Assembly: GCA_934525325.1 (NCBI GenBank)
Contig: CAKSZE010000059.1
Coordinates: 1-10,460 of the forward strand
From: an uncultured Faecalibacterium sp.
GTDB lineage: Bacteria; Bacillota; Clostridia; Oscillospirales; Ruminococcaceae
Length of the DNA: 10,460 bases
Direction: 5' to 3'
Shown in pieces: positions 1 through 6,231 of this stretch (its first letter is position 1; every line of letters starts with the position of its first letter). The notes below the pieces were generated by a model that did no database searches, was not told the origin of the DNA, and saw only the letters and a program-made list of their open reading frames with translations. The position numbers and the translations under genes are program-made.

Positions 1-2618
1 TGGGAGACGATCATCAGGTCGGCCAGCTCGTCCATGGGGATGCTGTTCAGCAGGTCATAGACGGCATCGTTGCAGTACAGGGTGACGGAAGCTTCCAGAG
101 AAGCGCCGATGAGCTTTTCAGCACGGGCCTGCTCCAGCACCTTCTTGACCTCGTCGCGCACGGCGATCAGCTGTGCCCACTTTGCCTTGAAGGCATCGTC
201 GGCGGCGTACTGGCCAGCCTTGGGCATCTGCTCGAACACCACATACTTGTTCATACCCTCGGTCTTGGGCATGAAGTCCCAGATCTCCTGACTGGTGAAG
301 CACAGGATGGGGGCAATGATCTTGTCCAGAGCGACAAGGATCTTGTACATGGTGGTCTGGGCTGCCTTGCGGGCTGCGCCGTTGGTGCAGTACAGACGAT
401 CCTTGGTGACGTCCAGATAGAAGTTGGACATGGCCACCACGCAGAAGTTATACACAGCGTGGTAGACCTTGTTGAAGTCGTACACAGCATAGCCTGCGCT
501 GGTATTGACGATCAGATCGTCCAGCGCAGCCAGTGCCCAGCGGTCGATATCCTGCAGCTGGTCGTCTGCCACACAATCGGTGTTGGGGTCAAAGCCGTCC
601 AGATTACCCAGAATGAAGCGGGCAGTGTTGCGGATCTTACGGTAAGCCTCGCTGAGCTGCTTGAAGATGTTCTTACCGGCGCGCACGTCCACGGTGTAGT
701 CGGAAGAAGCTACCCACAGACGGATGATATCCGCGCCGTAGTCCTTGATGATCTCGCTGGGCTCTACACCGTTGCCGGCGCTCTTGTGCATCTGCTTGCC
801 CTGCTCGTCCACGACCCAGCCGTGGCACAGCACGGACTTATAGGGTGCGCAACCCTTGCTTGCAACGCTGGTCAGCAGGCTGGACTGGAACCAGCCGCGG
901 AACTGGTCGCCGCCTTCCATATACATATCGGCGGGGAAATGCAGTTCGGGGCGTTCGTCCAGCACGGCGGCGTGGGTAGAGCCGGAGTCGAACCAGACGT
1001 CCATGATGTCGGTGTCCTTCTCCCACTCGGAAGCGCCGCACTTTTCGCACACTTCACCTGCGGGGATGATCTGCTCGGCATCGTACTTATACCATGCGTC
1101 AGAGCCTTCCTTGCGGAACAGGGCGCTGACAGCCTTGATGGTAGCATCGGTGATGTGGTAGGTACCGCACTTCTTGCAGTAGAAAGCGGGGATGGGCACG
1201 CCCCAAGTGCGCTGACGGCTGATGCACCAGTCGTTGCGGTCGCGCACCATACCGGTCATGCGGTCGTGACCCCAATCCGGCATCCAGGTAACGGTATCAA
1301 TAGCCTTGTACACGTCCTCGCGGAACTTGGCGATGGAGCAGAACCACTGCTCGGTAGCGCGGAAGATGATGGGGTTGTGGCAGCGCCAGCAGTGGGGGTA
1401 CTGGTGCTTGATGTGCACCTGACCCATCACAGCGCCGGAAGCAGTCAGGTCGGCCAGAATGGTCTTGTTGGCTGCCCACACGCGCTGACCGGCGTACTTA
1501 CCGGCCAACTCGGTCAGGTAACCGCCGTCATCCACGGGCACGGTGATGGGCACCTGCGGATACTTCTGGCAGACGTTGAAGTCGTCCACGCCGTGGCCGC
1601 CTGCGGTATGCACGCAGCCGGAACCGCTTTCCAGCGTGACGTGGTCACCCAGAATGACCCAGCCCTCCTTGGGCAGGTAGACGTGGTTATAGCGCATCAG
1701 TTCGAACTCAGCGCCGGAAACGGGCTCGCCCACGATCTCGTAGTTCTCGATGTGGCAGGCGTCCATAACGCTCTTGACCAGATCGGTGGCCATGATGTGG
1801 TACTCCTCGCCGATCTTGACGAAGGAATACTCGAACTGACCGTTCAGGCAAATCGCCTCGTTGGCGGGCAGGGTCCAGGTGGTGGTGGTCCAGATGACGA
1901 AGTAGGTCTTATCCATGGGGATGCCGTACTTTGCCAGAACACCGTTGGGATCCTGCGAGACGTGGAAGCGTACAAAGATGGAATCGCAGTCATCCTCGCC
2001 GTACTCGATCTCGGCTTCTGCCAGTGCGGTGCGGCAGTCCGGGCACCAGTACACGGGCTTCAAGCCCTTGTAGATGTAGCCCTTCTTGGCCATCTCGCCG
2101 AAGATCTCGATCTGACGTGCCTCAAATTCAGGCTTCAGGGTCAGGTAGGGGTGCTCGAAGTCACCGATGACGCCCAGACGCTTGAACTGGTCGCTCATGA
2201 TGTCGATGTGCTCGGTGGCAAACTTTTCACAGATCTGGCGCAGCTCCAACTTGGAGATGTCCTTCTTCTTATCGCCGACCGAGGACAGAGCCTTCAGCTC
2301 AATGGGCAGGCCGTGGGTATCAAAACCGGGCACATAGGGAGCCTGATAGCCCTCCATGTTCTTTTCGCGGATGATGATATCCTTGATGATCTTGTTCAGG
2401 GCGGTGCCCATGTGGATGTTGCCGTTTGCATACGGAGGGCCGTCGTGCAGAATGAACTGGGGCTTGCCCTCATTGTGCTTCATGAGCTGGTTGTACAGGT
2501 CGTTGTCGTCCCAGTCCTTGAGCATGACCGGTTCCTTTTTGGGCAGACCGGCGCGCATCTCAAACAGGGTCTTGGGCAGATTCAACGTACTGTCGTACTG
2601 CGATTTGTTCTTAGCCAA
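1..2618 (-). CDS. ileS: Isoleucyl-tRNA synthetase (IleRS), 3' end cut off by window edge
   Basis: Class Ia aminoacyl-tRNA synthetase that attaches isoleucine to tRNA-Ile in the cytoplasm. 872 residues are visible; the family is usually about 920-950 residues, so only the C-terminal tail is missing. The HIGH-motif region reads GNIHMGTALNK around residues 66-76 and the KMSKS-motif region reads GKQMHKSAGN near 607-616, so both signatures are variants. Cysteine pairs C192/C195 with C410/C413 and C481/C484 with C524/C527 match the two internal zinc sites known from Thermus-type IleRS. The CP1 editing domain (about 200-400) shows WTTTTWTLPANEA and GSGCVHTAGGHGVDD with the expected aspartate; WCISRQRTWGVPIP precedes the zinc knuckle. 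This is the bacterial (type 1) form. The start is TTG at 2618 (MAKNKSQYDSTLNLPK), supported by an AGAGGAGAG ribosome site; the first in-frame ATG (residue 21) has none. It is last in the sepF-ylmH-divIVA-ileS run as far as visible, 36 bases after divIVA. Confidence 0.97.
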   Translation of the reverse strand, partial: MAKNKSQYDSTLNLPKTLFEMRAGLPKKEPVMLKDWDDNDLYNQLMKHNEGKPQFILHDGPPYANGNIHMGTALNKIIKDIIIREKNMEGYQAPYVPGFDTHGLPIELKALSSVGDKKKDISKLELRQICEKFATEHIDIMSDQFKRLGVIGDFEHPYLTLKPEFEARQIEIFGEMAKKGYIYKGLKPVYWCPDCRTALAEAEIEYGEDDCDSIFVRFHVSQDPNGVLAKYGIPMDKTYFVIWTTTTWTLPANEAICLNGQFEYSFVKIGEEYHIMATDLVKSVMDACHIENYEIVGEPVSGAEFELMRYNHVYLPKEGWVILGDHVTLESGSGCVHTAGGHGVDDFNVCQKYPQVPITVPVDDGGYLTELAGKYAGQRVWAANKTILADLTASGAVMGQVHIKHQYPHCWRCHNPIIFRATEQWFCSIAKFREDVYKAIDTVTWMPDWGHDRMTGMVRDRNDWCISRQRTWGVPIPAFYCKKCGTYHITDATIKAVSALFRKEGSDAWYKYDAEQIIPAGEVCEKCGASEWEKDTDIMDVWFDSGSTHAAVLDERPELHFPADMYMEGGDQFRGWFQSSLLTSVASKGCAPYKSVLCHGWVVDEQGKQMHKSAGNGVEPSEIIKDYGADIIRLWVASSDYTVDVRAGKNIFKQLSEAYRKIRNTARFILGNLDGFDPNTDCVADDQLQDIDRWALAALDDLIVNTSAGYAVYDFNKVYHAVYNFCVVAMSNFYLDVTKDRLYCTNGAARKAAQTTMYKILVALDKIIAPILCFTSQEIWDFMPKTEGMNKYVVFEQMPKAGQYAADDAFKAKWAQLIAVRDEVKKVLEQARAEKLIGASLEASVTLYCNDAVYDLLNSIPMDELADLMIVS

Positions 2619-2627
2619 TGGTTTACA

Positions 2628-2636
2628 CTCTCCTCT
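2628..2636 (-). promoter_or_regulatory. Ribosome binding site deciding the TTG start of ileS
   Basis: AGAGGAGAG on the minus strand, with the GGAGAG core 9 bases ahead of the TTG at 2616-2618. It is the only purine-rich match near the N-terminus and supports TTG over the later ATG at residue 21. Confidence 0.75.
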
Positions 2637-2654
2637 ATTTTTGCGTTGGGTGCC

Positions 2655-3506
2655 TTACTCGCTGAACTTTACGCCCTGAAAAGCGTCATAGTCCGGCTCG
2701 TCCGGCTTCATATCAGCAGGAGGCGGGTCCAGCTTGAGCTGGCTTTCGTCCTTTGCCCAGAAATCCTCGCTGCTGTCAGCCGCCTTGTCGTCATCGGCAG
2801 AGGCGGCAGGTTCGGTGGTTTCGGTGGGTTCGGCAGCCTTAGCGGCAGGCTGCTGTGCCGGGGCTGCTGCGGCATCGGCTGCAGGGGCAGTCTCGGGCTG
2901 TGCGGCGGGCTGCTCTGCGGCAGCTTCCTGCGCAGGCTCTGCGTCCTGTGCGGGGGCGTCCTTTTCAGCGTCCTTGGTTTCCTTCTGGAACTCCGGCAGA
3001 CGGCTCAAAGACTCCACATGGCTGCGGTACAAATTGAGCACATCCGACTTGAAGCGGGTGACCTCCAGACGGACGCGGTCGTACTCCCGCTCCTCGGCCA
3101 GACGCTTCTCGTTGGCCTCGTTCTCGATCTCGTCTGCACGGTCGCTTGCCTTTTGCAGCAGCTCGTTGGCGTCGCGGATGATATCATCGCCCCGCAGGTT
3201 TGCGCGGTGGATGATTTCCTCTGCCTTCTGGTTCGCTTCGCGGATCACGTTTTCGCCCATGCGCTGGGCGTTGATCAGCGCGCTCTTGAGCATATCGCCG
3301 TCAGCCTCAAAGCTTTGCAGCTCGCCCTTGAGCTTCTGGTTCTCTGCGGTCAGATCTGCGATCTGCTTGCGCAGCTGCTCTGCCTGCGCATCGTTCTGCT
3401 GCAGCTGCTCCTCGACCTTGTCCAGAAAACGGTCCACGTCCTCTGTACGGTAGCCGCGGAGGTTTTTTTCAAATTGTACAGAGCGGACATCCTGCGGAGT
3501 CAGCAT
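2655..3506 (-). CDS. divIVA: DivIVA-family cell division/polarity protein
   Basis: 283-residue DivIVA homologue: a peripheral membrane protein that senses negatively curved membrane at septa and poles and recruits division or growth proteins. The N-terminal lipid-binding domain (residues 1-31) has the family pattern LTPQDV...FEKNLRGYRTEDVDRFLDKV. The Phe-Arg tip that inserts into the membrane in Bacillus subtilis (F17 R18) corresponds to Leu16-Arg17 here. Residues about 28-165 are rich in heptad-like Glu/Lys/Leu/Ala and should form the coiled coil. Residues about 175-250 are an Ala/Pro/Glu/Gln-rich low-complexity tail, followed by an acidic end (DEPDYDAFQGVKFSE). Start ATG at 3506 has a strong GGGAGG site 8 bases upstream. 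It lies 21 bases after ylmH and 36 before ileS, the same order as the B. subtilis ylm-divIVA-ileS region. Confidence 0.95.
   Translation of the reverse strand: MLTPQDVRSVQFEKNLRGYRTEDVDRFLDKVEEQLQQNDAQAEQLRKQIADLTAENQKLKGELQSFEADGDMLKSALINAQRMGENVIREANQKAEEIIHRANLRGDDIIRDANELLQKASDRADEIENEANEKRLAEEREYDRVRLEVTRFKSDVLNLYRSHVESLSRLPEFQKETKDAEKDAPAQDAEPAQEAAAEQPAAQPETAPAADAAAAPAQQPAAKAAEPTETTEPAASADDDKAADSSEDFWAKDESQLKLDPPPADMKPDEPDYDAFQGVKFSE
2757..2984 (-). other. Ala/Pro/Glu/Gln-rich low-complexity tail coding region of divIVA
   Basis: Codes for residues about 175-250 of DivIVA, with short repeats such as PAQ, AAE, PAA and TEPA. It is probably disordered. Such tails change length quickly by slippage and are a likely place for differences between strains; no function can be read from it. 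Confidence 0.7.
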
Positions 3507-3527
3507 AGTTATTTCCTCCCATAGCTT

Positions 3528-4346
3528 TTAATATTGAAAGAACTCAATGATCGAACGATCTTTTTTACTTTTCCCGGGCAATGCAGTCAGCCGGAAGCGG
3601 CCTTTGCCGCGCACGGTGAACACATCCTGCTCGTATACGGGGGCATGGGGTTTTTCTACCGGCAGATGGTTGATCTCTACCCTGCCCGCCTCGATCAGCT
3701 CCGCAGCGGTGCCGCGGCTGACGTGCAGCATGGCAGAAAGTACCGCGTCCAGCCGCAGGGAGGACACAGTAGCGGTGAGCAGCTGACGCTCCGGTGCCGG
3801 GAAAGCCGGGATCTCGTCCGGCTCCAACAGACGGGTGGACACCTCGGTGCGTCCCGCCTGACACAGCTCCCGGCAGATGAGTTTTGCCGCCGGTTCCAGC
3901 GCGAACACATAGGTTGTACCCGGCGCATCGGCAGGCAGCAGGATATCGCCCAGTGCTTCGCGCTTGAGGGCAAGCCCCATCAGGCTGCCCAGATAGTCCT
4001 TGTGCGCCGGAAGCACTGCACCGGGCAGTGCCCGGCATTGCAGCTGTACGCAGCGCACCGGACACTCGCCGTAACTGTACTCCGGCTCCAGACAAAGCAC
4101 CCTGCGCTCGGCCTCGGGCCAGCCGCCGTCAAAACGCCAGCCGTCCCGCACACCGGCACGCCCCAGTGCCGCCCGGGCAAGATCCTGCTCCCGGTCGCTG
4201 AGGAACGCAGAGTACCGGGCTATGCCACGGGAAAAAGCCGCATCGGCAAGATCCTCGATATGCCGCATAAGGTAGCGTTCCTCATCGTTGCGAGCGGGCA
4301 CATAGCCCCGCACCGCACCGGCTACCGGATCAATAGAATGCGCCAT
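3528..4346 (-). CDS. ylmH: YlmH-type S4-domain RNA-binding protein
   Basis: 272 residues. The family signature HKDYLGSLMGLALKREALGDIL is present at about residues 115-136, and a C-terminal S4 RNA-binding domain at about 196-256 (LRLDAVLSAMLHVSRGTAAELI, then GRVEIN). In Bacillus subtilis YlmH binds 50S subunits carrying peptidyl-tRNA and acts in ribosome-associated quality control; in other Firmicutes and in pneumococcus the gene sits in the division cluster. I choose the ATG at 4346 because GGAG lies 4 bases upstream and because the result matches the family's N-terminus; a GTG at 4373 in the same frame would lie deeper inside sepF and has no better site. The gene overlaps the last 17 bases of sepF, implying translational coupling. 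ylmG, often placed between sepF and ylmH, is missing. Identification is firm; the exact role in this organism is inferred. Confidence 0.92.
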   Translation of the reverse strand: MAHSIDPVAGAVRGYVPARNDEERYLMRHIEDLADAAFSRGIARYSAFLSDREQDLARAALGRAGVRDGWRFDGGWPEAERRVLCLEPEYSYGECPVRCVQLQCRALPGAVLPAHKDYLGSLMGLALKREALGDILLPADAPGTTYVFALEPAAKLICRELCQAGRTEVSTRLLEPDEIPAFPAPERQLLTATVSSLRLDAVLSAMLHVSRGTAAELIEAGRVEINHLPVEKPHAPVYEQDVFTVRGKGRFRLTALPGKSKKDRSIIEFFQY

Positions 4347-4794
4347 TGTTCTCCAGCTCGTCCAGCAGATCACCCATGATATCCACGTTGTACGGGGTAA
4401 TGATGAAGGTGCTGTTGGCTACACGCTTGATCTGGCCGTTGTTGGCATAAGCCACGCCGGACAAGAAGTCCACCAGACGGCGGGAAACTTCCTTGTTGGT
4501 GGACTCCAGATTCAGCACCACGGTACGCTTGTTGTTCAGATGGTCGGCAATGGTGCTGGCATCCTCGAACCGCTCGGGCTTGACCAGCACCACCTTGAGC
4601 TGGGTGGTGGCATGGATGTTGACCACCTTGTTCTTCTTGCTGGTGCCCTCGGCAGGCTCTTCGGTCTCTTCGTCCATTCCGATGCCGACGCCGCTGTTGT
4701 TGTTCACCATCTGGGGGCCGTCGTCGATGTACTGGTCCTCGTACTCGTCCCCTTCGCCCATCAGGCCCTTCTTAATGCTATCCAGCAAAGACAT
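4330..4794 (-). CDS. sepF: SepF, membrane anchor of the FtsZ ring
   Basis: 154 residues, normal family length. SepF binds the C-terminal tail of FtsZ, forms rings or arcs, and ties the Z-ring to the membrane through an N-terminal amphipathic helix. Here residues 1-13 (MSLLDSIKKGLMG) fit that helix. An acidic, Asn-rich flexible linker follows (about 14-55), then the globular SepF core from about 65 to 145, with VKPERFEDASTIADHL, TVVLNL, RRLVDFLSG and ITPYNVDI as family hallmarks. Start ATG at 4794 follows AAAGGAG at 4804-4810 with 9 bases between. It is the first gene after the 4872-4900 promoter and overlaps ylmH at its 3' end. The usual upstream neighbour ylmE (YggS family) is not present; an HlyD-type adaptor gene is there instead. 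Confidence 0.96.
   Translation of the reverse strand: MSLLDSIKKGLMGEGDEYEDQYIDDGPQMVNNNSGVGIGMDEETEEPAEGTSKKNKVVNIHATTQLKVVLVKPERFEDASTIADHLNNKRTVVLNLESTNKEVSRRLVDFLSGVAYANNGQIKRVANSTFIITPYNVDIMGDLLDELENNGAFY
4351..4354 (-). promoter_or_regulatory. Ribosome binding site of ylmH inside the sepF end
   Basis: GGAG, 4 bases before the ATG at 4346. It lies within the last codons of sepF and decides the ylmH start. The spacing is short, which fits coupling to ribosomes finishing sepF. Confidence 0.6.
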
Positions 4795-4814
4795 AATTAT
4801 CTGCTCCTTTCATT

Positions 4815-4833
4815 CGGGCAGCGCCCGGCTGCC
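4815..4833 (-). promoter_or_regulatory. Two overlapping GC-rich hairpins in the sepF leader
   Basis: On the minus strand GGCAGC (4828-4833) and GCTGCC (4817-4822) form a 6-base perfect stem with a 5-base loop. An alternative stem CGGGC/GCCCG pairs 4823-4827 with 4815-4819. The two share bases and cannot form together. They lie 4 bases upstream of the sepF ribosome site (4804-4810). There is no U-run after either, so they are not terminators. Confidence 0.45.
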
Positions 4834-4841
4834 TGGCGTTC

Positions 4842-4860
4842 TTTGCAAAAAGAATGCAAA
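4842..4860 (-). repeat. Inverted repeat TTTGCA-N7-TGCAAA just after the sepF promoter
   Basis: Perfect 6-base arms at 4842-4847 and 4855-4860, separated by 7 bases. The expected start of transcription from the promoter at 4872-4900 is near 4865, so the repeat lies in the first bases of the transcript. It could be an operator or an RNA hairpin; I do not recognise it as the site of any known regulator. Confidence 0.5.
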
Positions 4861-4871
4861 TAGCTTTTACT

Positions 4872-4900
4872 ATTATCTGATTTTTTTCAGCAGATGTCAA
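4872..4900 (-). promoter_or_regulatory. Sigma-A type promoter for sepF-ylmH-divIVA-ileS
   Basis: On the minus strand the -35 box is a perfect TTGACA (4895-4900) and the -10 box is GATAAT (4872-4877), one base off consensus, with exactly 17 bases between that are A-rich. The -35 box begins 3 bases beyond the stop codon of the adaptor gene. It lies in the only intergenic space over 40 bases in the window, about 80 bases ahead of the sepF start. It would give the division genes transcription separate from the mutS-mutL-miaA-adaptor run. Confidence 0.85.
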
Positions 4901-4903
4901 TAA

Positions 4904-6217
4904 CTACAAAAGTTTTCCGTCATATAAATTTTGTCCCGAGACGATTATTTCGTCATAAAGCCTTACCTGACTGACAGAACCGTCCGTTCCCTTGGGCAAA
5001 ACAAGGATGTAATCCCCTTCCGTGACCAGCGGATGGTCAGCATCCACGGGGTCGATCTTACAGAAGCGGGCGATGTTGCCGTACTTGACGTACACGCCGG
5101 GGATATAGTTTTCGCCCTGCGTCTCGGCCTCGGTGCCGTCCTCCTTCAGGTAGTGCACCGCTGCAGCAGGCACCCGCAGGCCGGTGCTCTCGCCGGTGCT
5201 GATGCGGGCGCGGGCGTGGTTGAGACACAGCACATCGCCGTTGATGGAGTTGCAGCGCAGCACAAAGCGGGCAACATCCTTTTCCGCATCAATGGTCACC
5301 TCAGTGACGGTAGCACGCAAGGCGGCGTCGCTCTGACCGGGAAAGCTGATCTCCACCGCCGTGCGCAGGGGCTTACCGTCCGAGCCCAGCAGCTTTTCCG
5401 CCTGCTTTGCCGAGCACACCCCGGCGTACTGCCAGCTGAACCCGGCCACCAGCTTGCCTACGCAGCCATCCAGCGGCATCTCGGGGTCAGAGTCCAGATA
5501 GGCCTTGAGCTGCTCCGGGCTCTGCGCCAGAATGTCCGCAGCACCGGCGTTCAGCCGTCCGCTGCTGGCGGCCCGGACAAAGTAGCCGGTGGTGGGTGCG
5601 AGGATCTGGGTGGGGTTGCCCAGCTGTGCCTGTACGGTTTGTGCCTGCTGGGCAAGCAGCGCGATCTGATCCGCATAGCCGGCGGTATCGCCGGTGGTGA
5701 TCCACAGCTTGTTCTGCGCCAGCAGATAGGCATCGGCGCTGCCGTCCACATCGCTGTAACGGGCGGTGTCCAGAGCATCCAGCAGGTCATACAGCGCACC
5801 GGAGCGCTCCTTGAGCAGGCCGTCCAGCTGGGTAGCCGCAGTGTTCTGGGAGCGCTGCAGCAGGTCGATCTGGCTGGTGAGCTGGGTCAGCTGCTGGCGC
5901 AGCACCGCCTGATTGGCATCGGTATACAGCTCTGCAACGGCAGTGCCCGCCGACACCCGTTCGCCGTCCGAGACAAGGTAGCCCAGATTGCCGCTGCCGG
6001 AAATGCAGGTCTCGTCAAACAGCAGCACACCGTCCGCTTCAATGGTATCGGAGATGGTGATGGGCAGCGCCGTTTCGTAGACGTTCTGGGGGAAAAGGAT
6101 GTGCGCCGCCTGCCAGCAGACATACGCTGCCGCCGCCAGCAAAAAGGTGGCCATCACGACCGCCAGCGTGGTGAGCGCAGAGAGCTTGTGGCGCGGTTCC
6201 TGAGGGGTTTCCGGCAT
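4904..6217 (-). CDS. HlyD-type membrane-anchored adaptor (membrane fusion protein-like)
   Basis: 437 residues. A cytoplasmic N-terminus of about 11 residues is followed by one membrane helix (about 12-35), then a long extracellular part. The first lipoyl/barrel-sandwich half is near residues 60-98 (IEADGVLL, GYLVSDGERVSAGTAVAELY). A Gln/Leu-rich helical hairpin runs to about 200, and the second half lies near 203-222 (ILAPTTGYFVRAASSGR). A beta-rich region follows, ending VRLYDEIIVSGQNLYDGKLL. This layout is that of HlyD/membrane fusion proteins, which normally link a transporter to the outside. No transporter or outer-membrane partner gene is in the window, so export is not shown. I recall HlyD-annotated genes beside ylmE-sepF in other clostridia, which would suggest an envelope or division role; that is inference. 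The start ATG at 6217 has AAAGG 9 bases upstream; an ATG at 6226 overlaps the miaA stop as ATGA but leaves no room for a ribosome site. Confidence 0.8.
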   Translation of the reverse strand: MPETPQEPRHKLSALTTLAVVMATFLLAAAAYVCWQAAHILFPQNVYETALPITISDTIEADGVLLFDETCISGSGNLGYLVSDGERVSAGTAVAELYTDANQAVLRQQLTQLTSQIDLLQRSQNTAATQLDGLLKERSGALYDLLDALDTARYSDVDGSADAYLLAQNKLWITTGDTAGYADQIALLAQQAQTVQAQLGNPTQILAPTTGYFVRAASSGRLNAGAADILAQSPEQLKAYLDSDPEMPLDGCVGKLVAGFSWQYAGVCSAKQAEKLLGSDGKPLRTAVEISFPGQSDAALRATVTEVTIDAEKDVARFVLRCNSINGDVLCLNHARARISTGESTGLRVPAAAVHYLKEDGTEAETQGENYIPGVYVKYGNIARFCKIDPVDADHPLVTEGDYILVLPKGTDGSVSQVRLYDEIIVSGQNLYDGKLL

Positions 6218-6231
6218 AAGGATCATCCTTT
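6218..6231 (-). promoter_or_regulatory. Ribosome binding site hairpin linking miaA stop to adaptor start
   Basis: The minus strand reads AAGGATGATCCTT from 6230 to 6218, directly before the ATG at 6217. AAGGA pairs with TCCTT and leaves TGA as the loop. AAAGG is the ribosome site of the adaptor gene and the TGA loop is the miaA stop codon. A ribosome finishing miaA would therefore open the stem and free the site. The pairing is seen in the sequence; the coupling is inferred. Confidence 0.5.

Noticed and set aside
2734..3453. Ser/Ala-rich 239-codon plus-strand frame
   Set aside because: Antisense to divIVA; low-complexity composition comes from the Glu/Lys/Ala-rich coiled coil and tail on the other strand.
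459..3524. 1021-codon open frame on the plus strand
   Set aside because: It is antisense to ileS and divIVA in exact codon register, runs over their intergenic gap, resembles no family, and is explained by the absence of TTA, CTA and TCA codons in the real genes.
4347..4373. GTG at 4373 as ylmH start
   Set aside because: It adds nine residues unlike the family and lacks a better ribosome site; the ATG at 4346 has GGAG before it.
3534..4379. 281-codon open frame on the plus strand
   Set aside because: In-register antisense shadow of ylmH.
4815..4833. Intrinsic terminator after the adaptor gene
   Set aside because: The hairpin is GC-rich but is not followed by a U-run on the minus strand, and it lies downstream of the sepF promoter.
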